A DNA stretch of 64,000 bases, taken from positions 3,697,001 through 3,761,000 of the forward strand of contig NZ_AP018498.1 of the NCBI RefSeq assembly GCF_003569745.1, read 5' to 3'. The translations under genes were made by a program, and so were the position numbers. The notes beneath the pieces are model-generated. The model saw nothing but the letters and a program-made list of their open reading frames with translations. It was not told where the DNA came from and searched no databases. Below are positions 34,927 through 45,250 of the stretch, piece by piece. Position 1 is the stretch's first letter; the number at the start of each line of letters is the position of its first letter. This DNA is from Altererythrobacter sp. B11. Lineage in GTDB: Bacteria > Pseudomonadota > Alphaproteobacteria > Sphingomonadales > Sphingomonadaceae.

Positions 34927-35410
34927 CTAACTTTCTGCCTTCTATATTTTTTCACTCACGAGACGGGGAGCATCGCCATAGCCCCGCCCGCCCCATCGCC
35001 ACCCAGCGGGACCGAAAGATCATCGCCAGCAGCAGCCCTCATGGCGAATAGTTCAACGCCGACCGCTGCGGCGCGCCTGCCGCAGGTCTTGCGCCACTTC
35101 TACACGATAAGCATCGCCACGCCGAGGGATGAGCAAGCCGAAAGGCGGCAATAGGCCGTCGGCAGCCACGAGGATCGCCAATCTTCTCCCTCAGCCCGCA
35201 GCCTTCGACAAGCTCAGGCTGAGCGGGGTTGGGGATGGTTGGCGGGCTTTGCCCCCGCCGGGGTCGCGGATGGCGGCAGGGCTGCGCCCGGCGCGGGCTG
35301 ACCTGCACGGCGCCACCCGCCTGTGCCCCTCCACCAGCCTGCGGCTGGTCCCCCTCCCCGGACGGGGAGGATGGGCGGGTGCGGGTGGGGCGGGGGTTAG
35401 CCCGCCGCCC
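34927..35410. other. 484-bp repeat-rich gap with no gene
   Basis: No convincing gene on either strand. The left 100 bp are the AT-rich upstream region of the HEPN gene. At 35201-35227 lies a CCTTCGACAAGCTCAGGC-type element like those at 1.9 and 21.2 kb. At 35333-35349 is the palindrome ACCAGCCTGCGGCTGGT inside a CCCCTCCACCAGCC...TGGTCCCCCTCCCC block, another common sphingomonad intergenic type. I found no tRNA fragment or direct repeats that would mark an integration site. Confidence 0.6.
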
Positions 35411-37628
<2,218 letters not shown>

Positions 37629-37724
37629 CTAGGCGTTCGCCGCCGGCCCTGCAAGCGTGGCGGCGGACAGGGCGTGCGCCCTGTGCTATGAAGGCGGCGC
37701 GGGAGGGCGAAAGGGAGATTCGCC

Positions 37725-38111
37725 ATGATCACGCATGCCCGCCTGCTCGCCGCCACGCTGGCGCTCGCCGCGCCGGTGGCCGCCGCCGCCCACCACGGCT
37801 GGGCCTGGACCGAGGATGAGGAAAGCCGCCTTGCCGGCACCATCCAGTCCATCAGCTTCGGCAATCCGCATATGCACCTGCAGCTGCTGAGCGAAGGGAA
37901 GACCTGGGAGGTCGATCTCTCGCCGCCCATCGTCGCCCAGCGGTCGGGCTTCGGGCCGGATGCGGCGAAGGCCGGGGATGCGGCGGTGCTGACCGGCCAC
38001 CGCGCGCGCGACCGCGATGTGCGCGGCTTCAAGGCCGAGACCATCACCGTGAACGGCAAGACCTATGACGTCTATCCCCAGCGGGACAAGACGCTGAAAA
38101 GCGCCGGCTAG
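37725..38111 (+). CDS. DUF6152-family exported protein
   Basis: A 128-residue periplasmic protein with signal LLAATLALAAPVAAAAHHGW and a domain with RLAGTIQSISFGNPHMHLQL, KTWEVDLSPPIVAQRSGF and DRDVRGFKAETITVNGKTYDVYP. The HHGW start after the signal and the GNPH motif are typical of DUF6152. Function unknown; histidines suggest metal binding. It is divergent from thiC and converges with the phosphatase gene (4-bp end overlap). Confidence 0.85.
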   Translation: MITHARLLAATLALAAPVAAAAHHGWAWTEDEESRLAGTIQSISFGNPHMHLQLLSEGKTWEVDLSPPIVAQRSGFGPDAAKAGDAAVLTGHRARDRDVRGFKAETITVNGKTYDVYPQRDKTLKSAG

Positions 38112-39799
38112 GCCCCCGCCCCGCCACGCAGTTCCACGCTGCCGCCCGCGCGGGCGATGGCGTAGCTGCGCAGCATCAGCGGCCGGTAATCCGGGCTTTC
38201 GATGGTGGACATGCCGATGAAGCTGGTCTGCGCCGCGTCGGGCCGCAGGTCCAGCCGCACATAGCCCTGGTGGAAATTGTCGGTCCACAGCACCTCCTCC
38301 ACCATTTCGGCAAAGGCGGTGTCGAGCCGGGCGGAGAGATCGCGGTCGAACCCGCTTTCGAGGAAATCGCCGGGCGAGGTGACGCCCGCCGTGCCCAGTT
38401 CGATGCCCATCGGCCGCCCGGCGCCATCCGCCAGACGGTTGGCCCAGAAGCTGTGGCTATCCCCCGTCAGCACGATCAGGTCGCGCGCGCCGGCCTTGCT
38501 GCACAGATCGTAGAACCGCTCCCGCGCCCAGGGGTAGCCGTCCCATGTGTCGGTGTAGAAGGGCAGGTTCCACTGCGCCTTCCACGCCAGCGCCTGCGCC
38601 GCGGGGGCGAGGCCCGGGGTGTCCGCCGCGGGCAGCAGGCCGGCGCCCACCAGATCGGGTACCTCCATCCGCGCCATGGGCACGGCATTGCCGATCACCC
38701 GCCAGGGCTGCCCCTCCGCCACGGAGCGGGACAGCGCATCGGCCAGGAACAGTTCCATGTCATGGCTCAGCATCGGCCGGTCGGGCGCGCCCAGCACGTC
38801 GCGGCGGAACTTCTCGACATCGGCCTTGCTGGTGAAGGCGCCGGCATAATCGGCATAGTCGATCTGCCGCGCGCGTGCCGTGTGGCGCGTTTCCAGCGTC
38901 ACCAGCGTGGCCAGATCGCCGAAGCGATAGCTGCGCCAGAATTCCGCCCGGCTGCGCCCCACCCCCGGCTCGCGGATCGGCAGCCATTCGTAATAGGCCT
39001 GGATGGAGGCCGCGCGGCGGGATAGCCAGTCCCCCTCCTGCGCGGGCTGGTGGTTCTCCGCCCCGCCGATCCACGGATTGTTGGCGCTTTCGTGATCGTC
39101 CCAGCAGGCAATGAAGGGATGCGCCGCGGTCATCGCCTGCAGCCCCGCGTCGCGGCGATATTGCGCATGGCGCGTGCGATAATCGGAGAGGCTGACGATC
39201 TCGTTCGCCGGTTCGTGCAGGCGGCCCAGCTTGCGCCCGGCCTCCGCGCCCCAGCCATCGGCGCCATATTCGTAGATATAGTCGCCCGTGTGCAGCACGA
39301 TATCCACCAGCGGATCGCGCGCGATGGCATCATAGGCGTTGAAATAGCCGAAGGGATAGTTGGAGCAGCTGACCAGCGCCACGCCCAGCCGGTCCAGCGC
39401 GCCGGTGGGCAGGGTGCGCGTGCGCCCGGCGGGCGACACCTCCCCATCCATCACGAAGCGATAGTGATAGCGGCGGCCGGGCTCGAGCCCCTCCACCAGC
39501 ACCTTCACCGTATAGTCGTGATCGGCCGAAGTGGTGACACGGCCGGAGCGGGCCACGGCGGTGAAGGCGGCGTCGGTGGCCAGCTGCCATTCCACCGCCT
39601 GCTGCGGGGCATCGCTTTCTACCCGGGTCCAGATCACCAGGCTGGAGCTGTCCGGATCGCCGCTGGCCACGCCATGGCGGAAGCGGGCCGAGGCAGGCTC
39701 TGCCGCTTGCAAGCGCAGCGGCAGGCCCGCGGCGATGCCGCCCGCGCCCAGCGCGGCCACCGCCTGCCGCCGATTCCATCCCCTGCCCTGCTGGCTCAT
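38108..39799 (-). CDS. phoD: PhoD-family alkaline phosphatase/phosphodiesterase, Tat-exported
   Basis: A 563-residue PhoD-like phosphoesterase. The N-terminus carries a twin-arginine signal (GWNRRQAVAALGAGGIAAGLPL). Mature motifs include RFRHGVASGDPDSSSLVIWTRV, VLHTGDYIYEYGADGW, FIACWDDHESANNPW (metal-binding DDHE) and IVLTGDSHSFWANRL. PhoD enzymes release phosphate from a range of phosphomonoesters and diesters in the periplasm. Start at ATG 39799. The TonB-dependent receptor gene lies just upstream on the same strand with a terminator between them. Confidence 0.93.
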   Translation of the reverse strand: MSQQGRGWNRRQAVAALGAGGIAAGLPLRLQAAEPASARFRHGVASGDPDSSSLVIWTRVESDAPQQAVEWQLATDAAFTAVARSGRVTTSADHDYTVKVLVEGLEPGRRYHYRFVMDGEVSPAGRTRTLPTGALDRLGVALVSCSNYPFGYFNAYDAIARDPLVDIVLHTGDYIYEYGADGWGAEAGRKLGRLHEPANEIVSLSDYRTRHAQYRRDAGLQAMTAAHPFIACWDDHESANNPWIGGAENHQPAQEGDWLSRRAASIQAYYEWLPIREPGVGRSRAEFWRSYRFGDLATLVTLETRHTARARQIDYADYAGAFTSKADVEKFRRDVLGAPDRPMLSHDMELFLADALSRSVAEGQPWRVIGNAVPMARMEVPDLVGAGLLPAADTPGLAPAAQALAWKAQWNLPFYTDTWDGYPWARERFYDLCSKAGARDLIVLTGDSHSFWANRLADGAGRPMGIELGTAGVTSPGDFLESGFDRDLSARLDTAFAEMVEEVLWTDNFHQGYVRLDLRPDAAQTSFIGMSTIESPDYRPLMLRSYAIARAGGSVELRGGAGA

Positions 39800-39820
39800 C
39801 GCGCAATCCTTCGCTTCGAC

Positions 39821-39867
39821 AAAAGAGGCGCCCCGCCCGCCCATGCCGCAGCACGGGCAGGCGGGGC
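39821..39867 (-). terminator. Intrinsic terminator after the TonB-dependent receptor gene
   Basis: On the minus strand GCCCCGCC (39860-39867) pairs with GGCGGGGC (39830-39837), extended by further GC pairing around GCCCGTGC/GGCATGGGC. CGCCTCTTTTGTC follows as a T-rich tail. It lies in the 82-bp gap before phoD, so the two genes may be separate units or linked by partial read-through. Confidence 0.75.
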
Positions 39868-39881
39868 TGCCGGTCATCCGA

Positions 39882-42299
39882 TCAGAAATCCGCGGTTACG
39901 GTGAAGCTCACCGTGCGCGGGGCGCCGATCCAGGCCGCATCGCTGGAGATGCCGCCCAGATAGCTTTCATCGGTCACATTGTTGGCGACCAGCCGGAACG
40001 ACATGGATTTCAGCACATCGCTGATCCCTTCGCCGTTCACGCCGATATAGACGTCGGTCAGGAAGTAGCTGTCCGCTTCCCAGCTGTTGGCGCGGTTGAC
40101 GAAGCGCTTGCCGGTGTATTTGCCCGAAACGCCGGCCACGAAGGGCCCGCTGTTCCAGTCCGCCGAAAGGACGAACATGTCCTTGGGAATGCCGGTGACC
40201 TGGTTGCCGTCCACAATGCCGTTTTCCGCATCCAGATCGGCATCGCCCGTGCCGCGATAGGTGGCATCGGTGTGGGTGTAGCTGGCATAGACGCCCAGCG
40301 AGGGCAGCAGGCGATAGCTGGCCACCAGCTCCACGCCTTCCGCGTCGATGCCGCCGGCGTTGAGCCAGGTGCCGCTGCCTTCGCCCAGATAGTCGATGCC
40401 GGAGCCGCTGTTGGCCGAAAGGAAGATCAGCCGGTTCTTGAACACGCTGTTGAAATAGGTGGCCGAAGCCTGCAGCCGCCCGGTGGTGTAGCGCACGCCC
40501 GCTTCGATATTGCGCGATGTTTCGGGCTTCAGCCTGTCCAGATCGGCCGCGGCCACTTCCAGGATCGAGTCCGTCAGCGCCTTGTAGTTTTCGGCATAGC
40601 CGCCGAACAGGGTGACATCGGGCACCACGCGATATTGCAAGCCGCCGGAGAACAGCACCTTGGAGGTGGAGGTCAGATCCACATCGGCGCTCTGGCCGAA
40701 CTGGTCGCGCCGGTCCACCGTGGCGCGGAACTGCTTGATCCCGGCCGTGGCGGTAACGGGGCCATATTCGAACTGTTCTTCCGCATACCACTTGAAGGTC
40801 GTCTGCGGATATTCGCGGCTATACTGCGTCCAGTAAGGCTCGCTGTAGAATTCCGGCCCCACGCGCGCATCCACCAGCAGGTGCCAGTCGCGATGTTCCT
40901 TGCGGGGCGAATCTTCGTACCAGATGCCGCCGCGCAGCTGGTTCTCGCCGCCCGCCAGCTGGGCATGCCAGATCGCCTCACCCGTGCCGCCGATGCGGTG
41001 CTTGCGATAATGGGTGTGGCGATAGGACTGCACGGGGATCGCATCCGCCTGGTAGCAGGCCGGGTCCACCGCCGGATCGGTGGTGCCGCCATAGGGGAAC
41101 TTCAGCGTGCCCACGCAGCCCGCGATCGGACTCAGCGCCACGCCATTGGCATCCACGAAATAGAACCGGCCGAGCTGCTGCCCGCCGTTCACCGTGTTGC
41201 CGGGCACCAGCTCGCTTTGCGGGCCGGTGCCGTCCGGCAGCACGTCCACCACGTAATAGGGCGCCCAGTCGCCGCGGCCGACCATGTTGTGGAAGTAGAC
41301 CGCGCCCTTGAGATCGAGCGAGTCCCCGATGCTGCCTTCGGCCTTCAGATAGGTGAAGAAGTTTTCGCGCAGCGTGCCCCACACCTGGCGATAGGATTGA
41401 TCGACATAGGGGACGCCGGTCCAGTTGCCGATCAGCTGGTCCGTATCGGGCGCCAGCGCGAATTGCTGCGCCGAATAGACCTGATCGTAATTGTTCTCCA
41501 GCGTATCGTCATAGGCGGCATAGCCGGTGATGCGGATCGGCCCGGTGGTGACGAACTTGCCGGCAAAATGGGTGCGGTGGTTGTCGGCGGATTCGCTCGC
41601 CCAGTCGGTCGCCTCCTGATAGCTGCCCGAAATCCACGCCTTCACCTGATCGCCCAGGATCAGGCCGGTGTCATAGCGGCCATAGAAGCGCTGCGCATCG
41701 AACTGGCCCAGCGTGGCGGATACGCGCATGCGCCGTTCGTCCACCGGATCATCGGTGCGGAAGTCGATCGTGCCGCCCAGCGCCTCGTTCGACAGCGCGC
41801 CGATGTCGGCCGTGCCCTGCGAAACGGCCACGCCGCCGATGTTCATCGTGTCGATGAAGCGGTTGGCCTTGGACCCGCCGCCATAGGCGCTGCCGCCATT
41901 GGGCAGGCCGTCGATTGTGATGCCGATCTGCTGCGTATCCAGCGTGGTCTGGAAGCCGCGGATGCTGACGCTGGTGGACCAGTCGTCGAAGCCGAAGGTG
42001 TCACCTTCCTGCACGGAAACGCCGGGCAAATTGTCGATCAACGCCAGCGGGCTGGTGATCGGCGATTGCTGGGCCACCATGGGTTCGGTGGTTTCGCTGT
42101 TGTTATAGACGGTGGCGGTGCCGATCACGATGATCGGATCGCCTTCCGCCAGCGAGGTGTCGGCGGCGGCATCGGCGGCTTCTTCCGCCAGCGCGGGCTG
42201 TGCGGCGGCGAGGAGCAGCCCGCCGAGCGGCGCGGCCATGATCTGGCGCATGGTGAGCCGGCACGGCTGCGGGCCGCGCGCAAAAACTGTCTGGTGCAT
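39882..42299 (-). CDS. TonB-dependent outer-membrane receptor
   Basis: An 805-residue TonB-dependent receptor with a signal peptide ending LLLAAAQPALAEE, and a TonB-box-like segment (DPIIVIGTATV) near residue 55. A plug domain follows (ITSPLALIDNLPGVSVQEGD...SVSIRGFQTTLDTQQIGITIDGLPN), then a beta-barrel ending in VSFTVTADF with the terminal Phe. The ATG at 42299 has a good AGGGA 7 nt upstream. The ligand is unknown. The adjacent PhoD phosphatase suggests, but does not prove, uptake of a phosphorylated compound. Confidence 0.93.
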   Translation of the reverse strand: MHQTVFARGPQPCRLTMRQIMAAPLGGLLLAAAQPALAEEAADAAADTSLAEGDPIIVIGTATVYNNSETTEPMVAQQSPITSPLALIDNLPGVSVQEGDTFGFDDWSTSVSIRGFQTTLDTQQIGITIDGLPNGGSAYGGGSKANRFIDTMNIGGVAVSQGTADIGALSNEALGGTIDFRTDDPVDERRMRVSATLGQFDAQRFYGRYDTGLILGDQVKAWISGSYQEATDWASESADNHRTHFAGKFVTTGPIRITGYAAYDDTLENNYDQVYSAQQFALAPDTDQLIGNWTGVPYVDQSYRQVWGTLRENFFTYLKAEGSIGDSLDLKGAVYFHNMVGRGDWAPYYVVDVLPDGTGPQSELVPGNTVNGGQQLGRFYFVDANGVALSPIAGCVGTLKFPYGGTTDPAVDPACYQADAIPVQSYRHTHYRKHRIGGTGEAIWHAQLAGGENQLRGGIWYEDSPRKEHRDWHLLVDARVGPEFYSEPYWTQYSREYPQTTFKWYAEEQFEYGPVTATAGIKQFRATVDRRDQFGQSADVDLTSTSKVLFSGGLQYRVVPDVTLFGGYAENYKALTDSILEVAAADLDRLKPETSRNIEAGVRYTTGRLQASATYFNSVFKNRLIFLSANSGSGIDYLGEGSGTWLNAGGIDAEGVELVASYRLLPSLGVYASYTHTDATYRGTGDADLDAENGIVDGNQVTGIPKDMFVLSADWNSGPFVAGVSGKYTGKRFVNRANSWEADSYFLTDVYIGVNGEGISDVLKSMSFRLVANNVTDESYLGGISSDAAWIGAPRTVSFTVTADF

Positions 42300-42451
42300 G
42301 GTTGTTTCCCTGAACGCTCGATTGCGCCGGGACCGATGGCCTGCGATTTGGACGGCGTGTTGACGATTTCGCGATCATTGCGCGACAGTTTCGTGGCGGA
42401 TTTCTTACGCGCTGCGCGGCTGCGGCGGGCGGCGTGCAGGGGCCGGCGGGC

Positions 42452-43102
42452 ATGACCATGCTCTATCGCCTTGATGCGGATGCCCATTCCGTCGCCCGCA
42501 CCTTCGGCGCACGGGCCGGGGCCGATCCCTGGGCAGGAGGGCATGTGGCGCCCGGCGGCTTTGCGCCGGTGATCACCGCGGGGCGCGAATTTATTGCCGG
42601 GCCGCGTCCTGCGCCAGGGCCGGGGGTCGGGGAACGGCGGATGATCCCGCGCCTGTGGGGCGTGCCGCCGCCGCCCTCCGCCCGCGATGGCGCGGGGCGC
42701 GGCGTCACCAGCGTGCGCAATGCGGACAGCCCGTTCTGGATCGGCAATCTGCGCAACAGCGAATTCCGCTGTCTCGTCCCCGCCACCGCCTTCATGGAGT
42801 GGGGTGCGGGGACGGACCGCGACGGACGCCGCATCCGCCACTGGTTCGCACCCACGGACCAGAGGCTGTTCGCCTTCGCCGGGGTGTGGAAGGACAGCGA
42901 AGTGCCGGCCTTCGCCCTGCTCAGCTGCGCAGCCAACGCGGTGCTGCGCGCCGCCGGGCGCGATGCAATGCCGGTGATCCTGCCGCCCGATCCGCGCGCG
43001 CAGCACCTGTGGCTGCACGGCGACTGGGGGCGGGCAAAGGCGCTGATCGCGCCCTATTCCTCCGCCCTCCTGCGCGAACGGCAGGAGGGCGAGAGGGACT
43101 GA
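42452..43102 (+). CDS. SRAP (YedK/HMCES)-family protein lacking the catalytic Cys2
   Basis: A 216-residue protein with the SRAP fold pattern: MIPRLWGVPPPP, SVRNADSPFWIGNLRNSEFRCLVPATAFMEWG, LFAFAGVWKDSEVPAFALLS and RDAMPVILPP. Active SRAP proteins begin Met-Cys and use Cys2 to crosslink to abasic sites in single-stranded DNA, with a Glu and a His (HxRMP) in support. Here the N-terminus is MTMLYRL with no cysteine at position 2, and the HDRMP segment reads GRDAMP. The glutamate (MEWG) remains. It is probably a non-catalytic or divergent subgroup member. Confidence 0.75.
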   Translation: MTMLYRLDADAHSVARTFGARAGADPWAGGHVAPGGFAPVITAGREFIAGPRPAPGPGVGERRMIPRLWGVPPPPSARDGAGRGVTSVRNADSPFWIGNLRNSEFRCLVPATAFMEWGAGTDRDGRRIRHWFAPTDQRLFAFAGVWKDSEVPAFALLSCAANAVLRAAGRDAMPVILPPDPRAQHLWLHGDWGRAKALIAPYSSALLRERQEGERD

Positions 43103-43111
43103 GAGGGCGCC

Positions 43112-43957
43112 TTAGAAAGTGTAGCCGATGCCGATGGCCCCGGCCCACTGGTTGGCGCTGCCGCGGATGCTGACGATCGGCGAATCCTTCGCATCCCCGA
43201 GCATTCGGGAATAGCTGCCGACGGCGAACAGGGCGAGGCCGCCATTGGCCAGCTCGCCATCGAGATCATAGGCCATCAGCAGCGAGGCGCCGGCCTTGGT
43301 GAAGCCGCCATCCGCCTGATAGGCCGGCAGCCCGCTGGCGAGCGACTGCCCCGGAGTGATCGAATAATAGTAATCGGCGAAGGAATCGTCGCCATATTCC
43401 GCATTCAGGCTGAGCGTGGCAGCCATGCCGCGGCTGAGCGGGGTGAAATAGGCGATGGAGGGATTGACCACCATGCCATCATGCGCGCCGGCGACATCCC
43501 ACAGCACGTCGGTGGTGACCGTCAGGCTGTCATAGGGGTTGAGCACGCCGGGGAAGCGGACGCCGGCCGTCGGCCCGACTTCCACCGCCGTATCGAGCTC
43601 GCCCAGGCTCTTCACCACGGGATCCTTGATCTGCCGCGTCCGGTTCAGCCGCAGGCGGCCCGCTACGCCCAGGTTGAAGCCCGGCCCTTCGGCGGCATCG
43701 GGCACGAAATCCAGCGCGAGGCCCGCCGCGCGCGGGTTGATGCCCACGCCCTTGATGGAGCCCTGCACCAGCGGCACGGGGGAGACGACGTAATCGTCCG
43801 ACCCGTCATAGCTGGGCACCACCGCCGCGCCGACGCCGACGCTGAGGTAATCGCCATCGAACACGGTGTCTTCCCGCGCGGCGGAATCCTGCGCGCAGGC
43901 CGGGCTGGCGATCGCCAGCGCAAGGGCGCTGCCGAGCAGCGGAACGAACGATTTCAT
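43112..43957 (-). CDS. MipA/OmpV-family outer-membrane protein
   Basis: A 281-residue outer-membrane beta-barrel of the MipA/OmpV family with signal LGSALALAIASPACAQD. The mature part alternates strands, with YLSVGVGAAVVPSYDGSDDYVVSPVPLVQG and a C-terminal strand ending WAGAIGIGYTF. MipA-like proteins have been tied to murein-synthase scaffolding and antibiotic uptake in other bacteria. Start at ATG 43957. The open frame continues far upstream opposite crtY, but that part is antisense. It is convergent with the SRAP gene, 9 bp away. Confidence 0.9.
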   Translation of the reverse strand: MKSFVPLLGSALALAIASPACAQDSAAREDTVFDGDYLSVGVGAAVVPSYDGSDDYVVSPVPLVQGSIKGVGINPRAAGLALDFVPDAAEGPGFNLGVAGRLRLNRTRQIKDPVVKSLGELDTAVEVGPTAGVRFPGVLNPYDSLTVTTDVLWDVAGAHDGMVVNPSIAYFTPLSRGMAATLSLNAEYGDDSFADYYYSITPGQSLASGLPAYQADGGFTKAGASLLMAYDLDGELANGGLALFAVGSYSRMLGDAKDSPIVSIRGSANQWAGAIGIGYTF

Positions 43958-44068
43958 GCATGAACCCCACATAATTGTGCCGCTTAAACCCACGGCCGCG
44001 CACGCGGTTCCACCGGGCCCGCACAGCACAGGCGTTGCGCCCCCGCCGCCATCCGCTAGAGCAGGCGC

Positions 44069-45250
44069 ATGAGCGAGCGGGATTGCGATTTGGCCCTTGT
44101 CGGCGGCGGCCTGTCCGGCGGGCTCATCGCGCTGGCAGTGGCGCGGAGCCGGCCCGATCTGCGCCTGCGCCTGATCGAGGCGGGCGAGCGGCCCGGCGGC
44201 AATCACCGGTGGAGCTGGTTTGCCAGCGACCTTTCCCCCGCAGGCGCGGCGCTGATGGACCGCTTTCCCGCGGCGCAGTGGCAAGGCGGCTATCGCGTGG
44301 CCTTCCCGGCCCGCACGCGCGATCTCGCCACCCCCTATCGCTCGCTCGCCTCGGCCGACTTCGCCGCGGTGCTGGAGCAGGCCCTGCCCGCCGGCACGAT
44401 CCGCACGGGCACGCTGGTGGCCGCGCTGGATGCGGAAGGCGTGACGCTGGAAGGCGGGGAGCGGATCGGCGCGCGCGCCGTGATCGATTGCCGCGGCTTT
44501 GCCCCCACGCCGCATCTGACCGGCGGCTGGCAAGTGTTCATGGGCCGACACCTGCGCACCACTGCCCCGCATGGCGTGCAGGCGCCCACGATCATGGACG
44601 CGCGGGTGGAGCAGGCGGGCGGCTATCGCTTCGTCTATACCCTCCCCCTCACCCCGCATGAGATCTTCGTGGAGGACACCTATTACCAGGACAGCCCGCT
44701 GCTGGACCGGCAGGCGCTGTCGCAACGGATCGACGAATATTGCGCGGCGCAGGGCTGGCACGGCACCACGCTGGCGAGCGAGACGGGCGTGCTGCCGGTA
44801 GTGACCGGGGGCGATTTCGCCGCCTGGCAGGCCAGCCTGCGCGTGACCGGCGTGGCCCGTGCGGGCGCGCGCGGCGGCTTCCTCCATCCGCTCACCAGCT
44901 ATACTCTCCCCTTCGCGGTGGACACCGCGCTCGCCATCGCCGGGGCGGCCGACCTGCCGGGGCCGCAGCTCGCCGCCATGCTGGAGGCGCGCGCCGCGCG
45001 CCACTGGCGCGCCACCCGTTTCTATCGCCGCCTCGGCGCCATGCTGTTCGGCGCCGCCCGCCCAGAGGAAAGATATCGCGTGTTCGAACGCTTCTATGGC
45101 CTGCCGGAGCCGCTGATCGAGCGCTTCTATGCCGCCCGCTCCACCCCGGGTGACCGGCTGCGCCTGCTCTGCGGGCGGCCGCCCGTGCCGGTGATGGGCG
45201 CGCTCCACGCCCTCGCCACCACGCGCCCGGCGCTGCAGGTGGCGGCATGA
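44069..45250 (+). CDS. crtY: Lycopene beta-cyclase
   Basis: CrtY closes both ends of lycopene to give beta-carotene. The 393-residue flavoprotein has the dinucleotide motif DLALVGGGLSGGLIALAVA at the N-terminus, followed by LIEAGERPGGNHRWSWF. It also has the CrtY-type segments GGYRFVYTLPLTPHEIFVEDTYY and GFLHPLTSYTLPFAVDTALAIA. It is the first gene of the crt cluster, overlapping crtI by four bases (ATGA), in the order crtY-crtI-LOG-crtB. Confidence 0.96.
   Translation: MSERDCDLALVGGGLSGGLIALAVARSRPDLRLRLIEAGERPGGNHRWSWFASDLSPAGAALMDRFPAAQWQGGYRVAFPARTRDLATPYRSLASADFAAVLEQALPAGTIRTGTLVAALDAEGVTLEGGERIGARAVIDCRGFAPTPHLTGGWQVFMGRHLRTTAPHGVQAPTIMDARVEQAGGYRFVYTLPLTPHEIFVEDTYYQDSPLLDRQALSQRIDEYCAAQGWHGTTLASETGVLPVVTGGDFAAWQASLRVTGVARAGARGGFLHPLTSYTLPFAVDTALAIAGAADLPGPQLAAMLEARAARHWRATRFYRRLGAMLFGAARPEERYRVFERFYGLPEPLIERFYAARSTPGDRLRLLCGRPPVPVMGALHALATTRPALQVAA

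Noticed and set aside
34927-35410. Integration site for a mobile element near the HEPN gene
   Set aside because: No tRNA fragment, integrase, or flanking direct repeats are visible; only dispersed palindromic elements.
39531-42455. 974-codon open frame on the plus strand opposite the TonB-dependent receptor and phoD start
   Set aside because: It is antisense to clearly recognised genes and shows no protein family.
43958-45208. Long upstream extension of the MipA-like gene
   Set aside because: The part upstream of the signal peptide at 43957 is antisense to crtY and lacks similarity; the signal peptide fixes the start.
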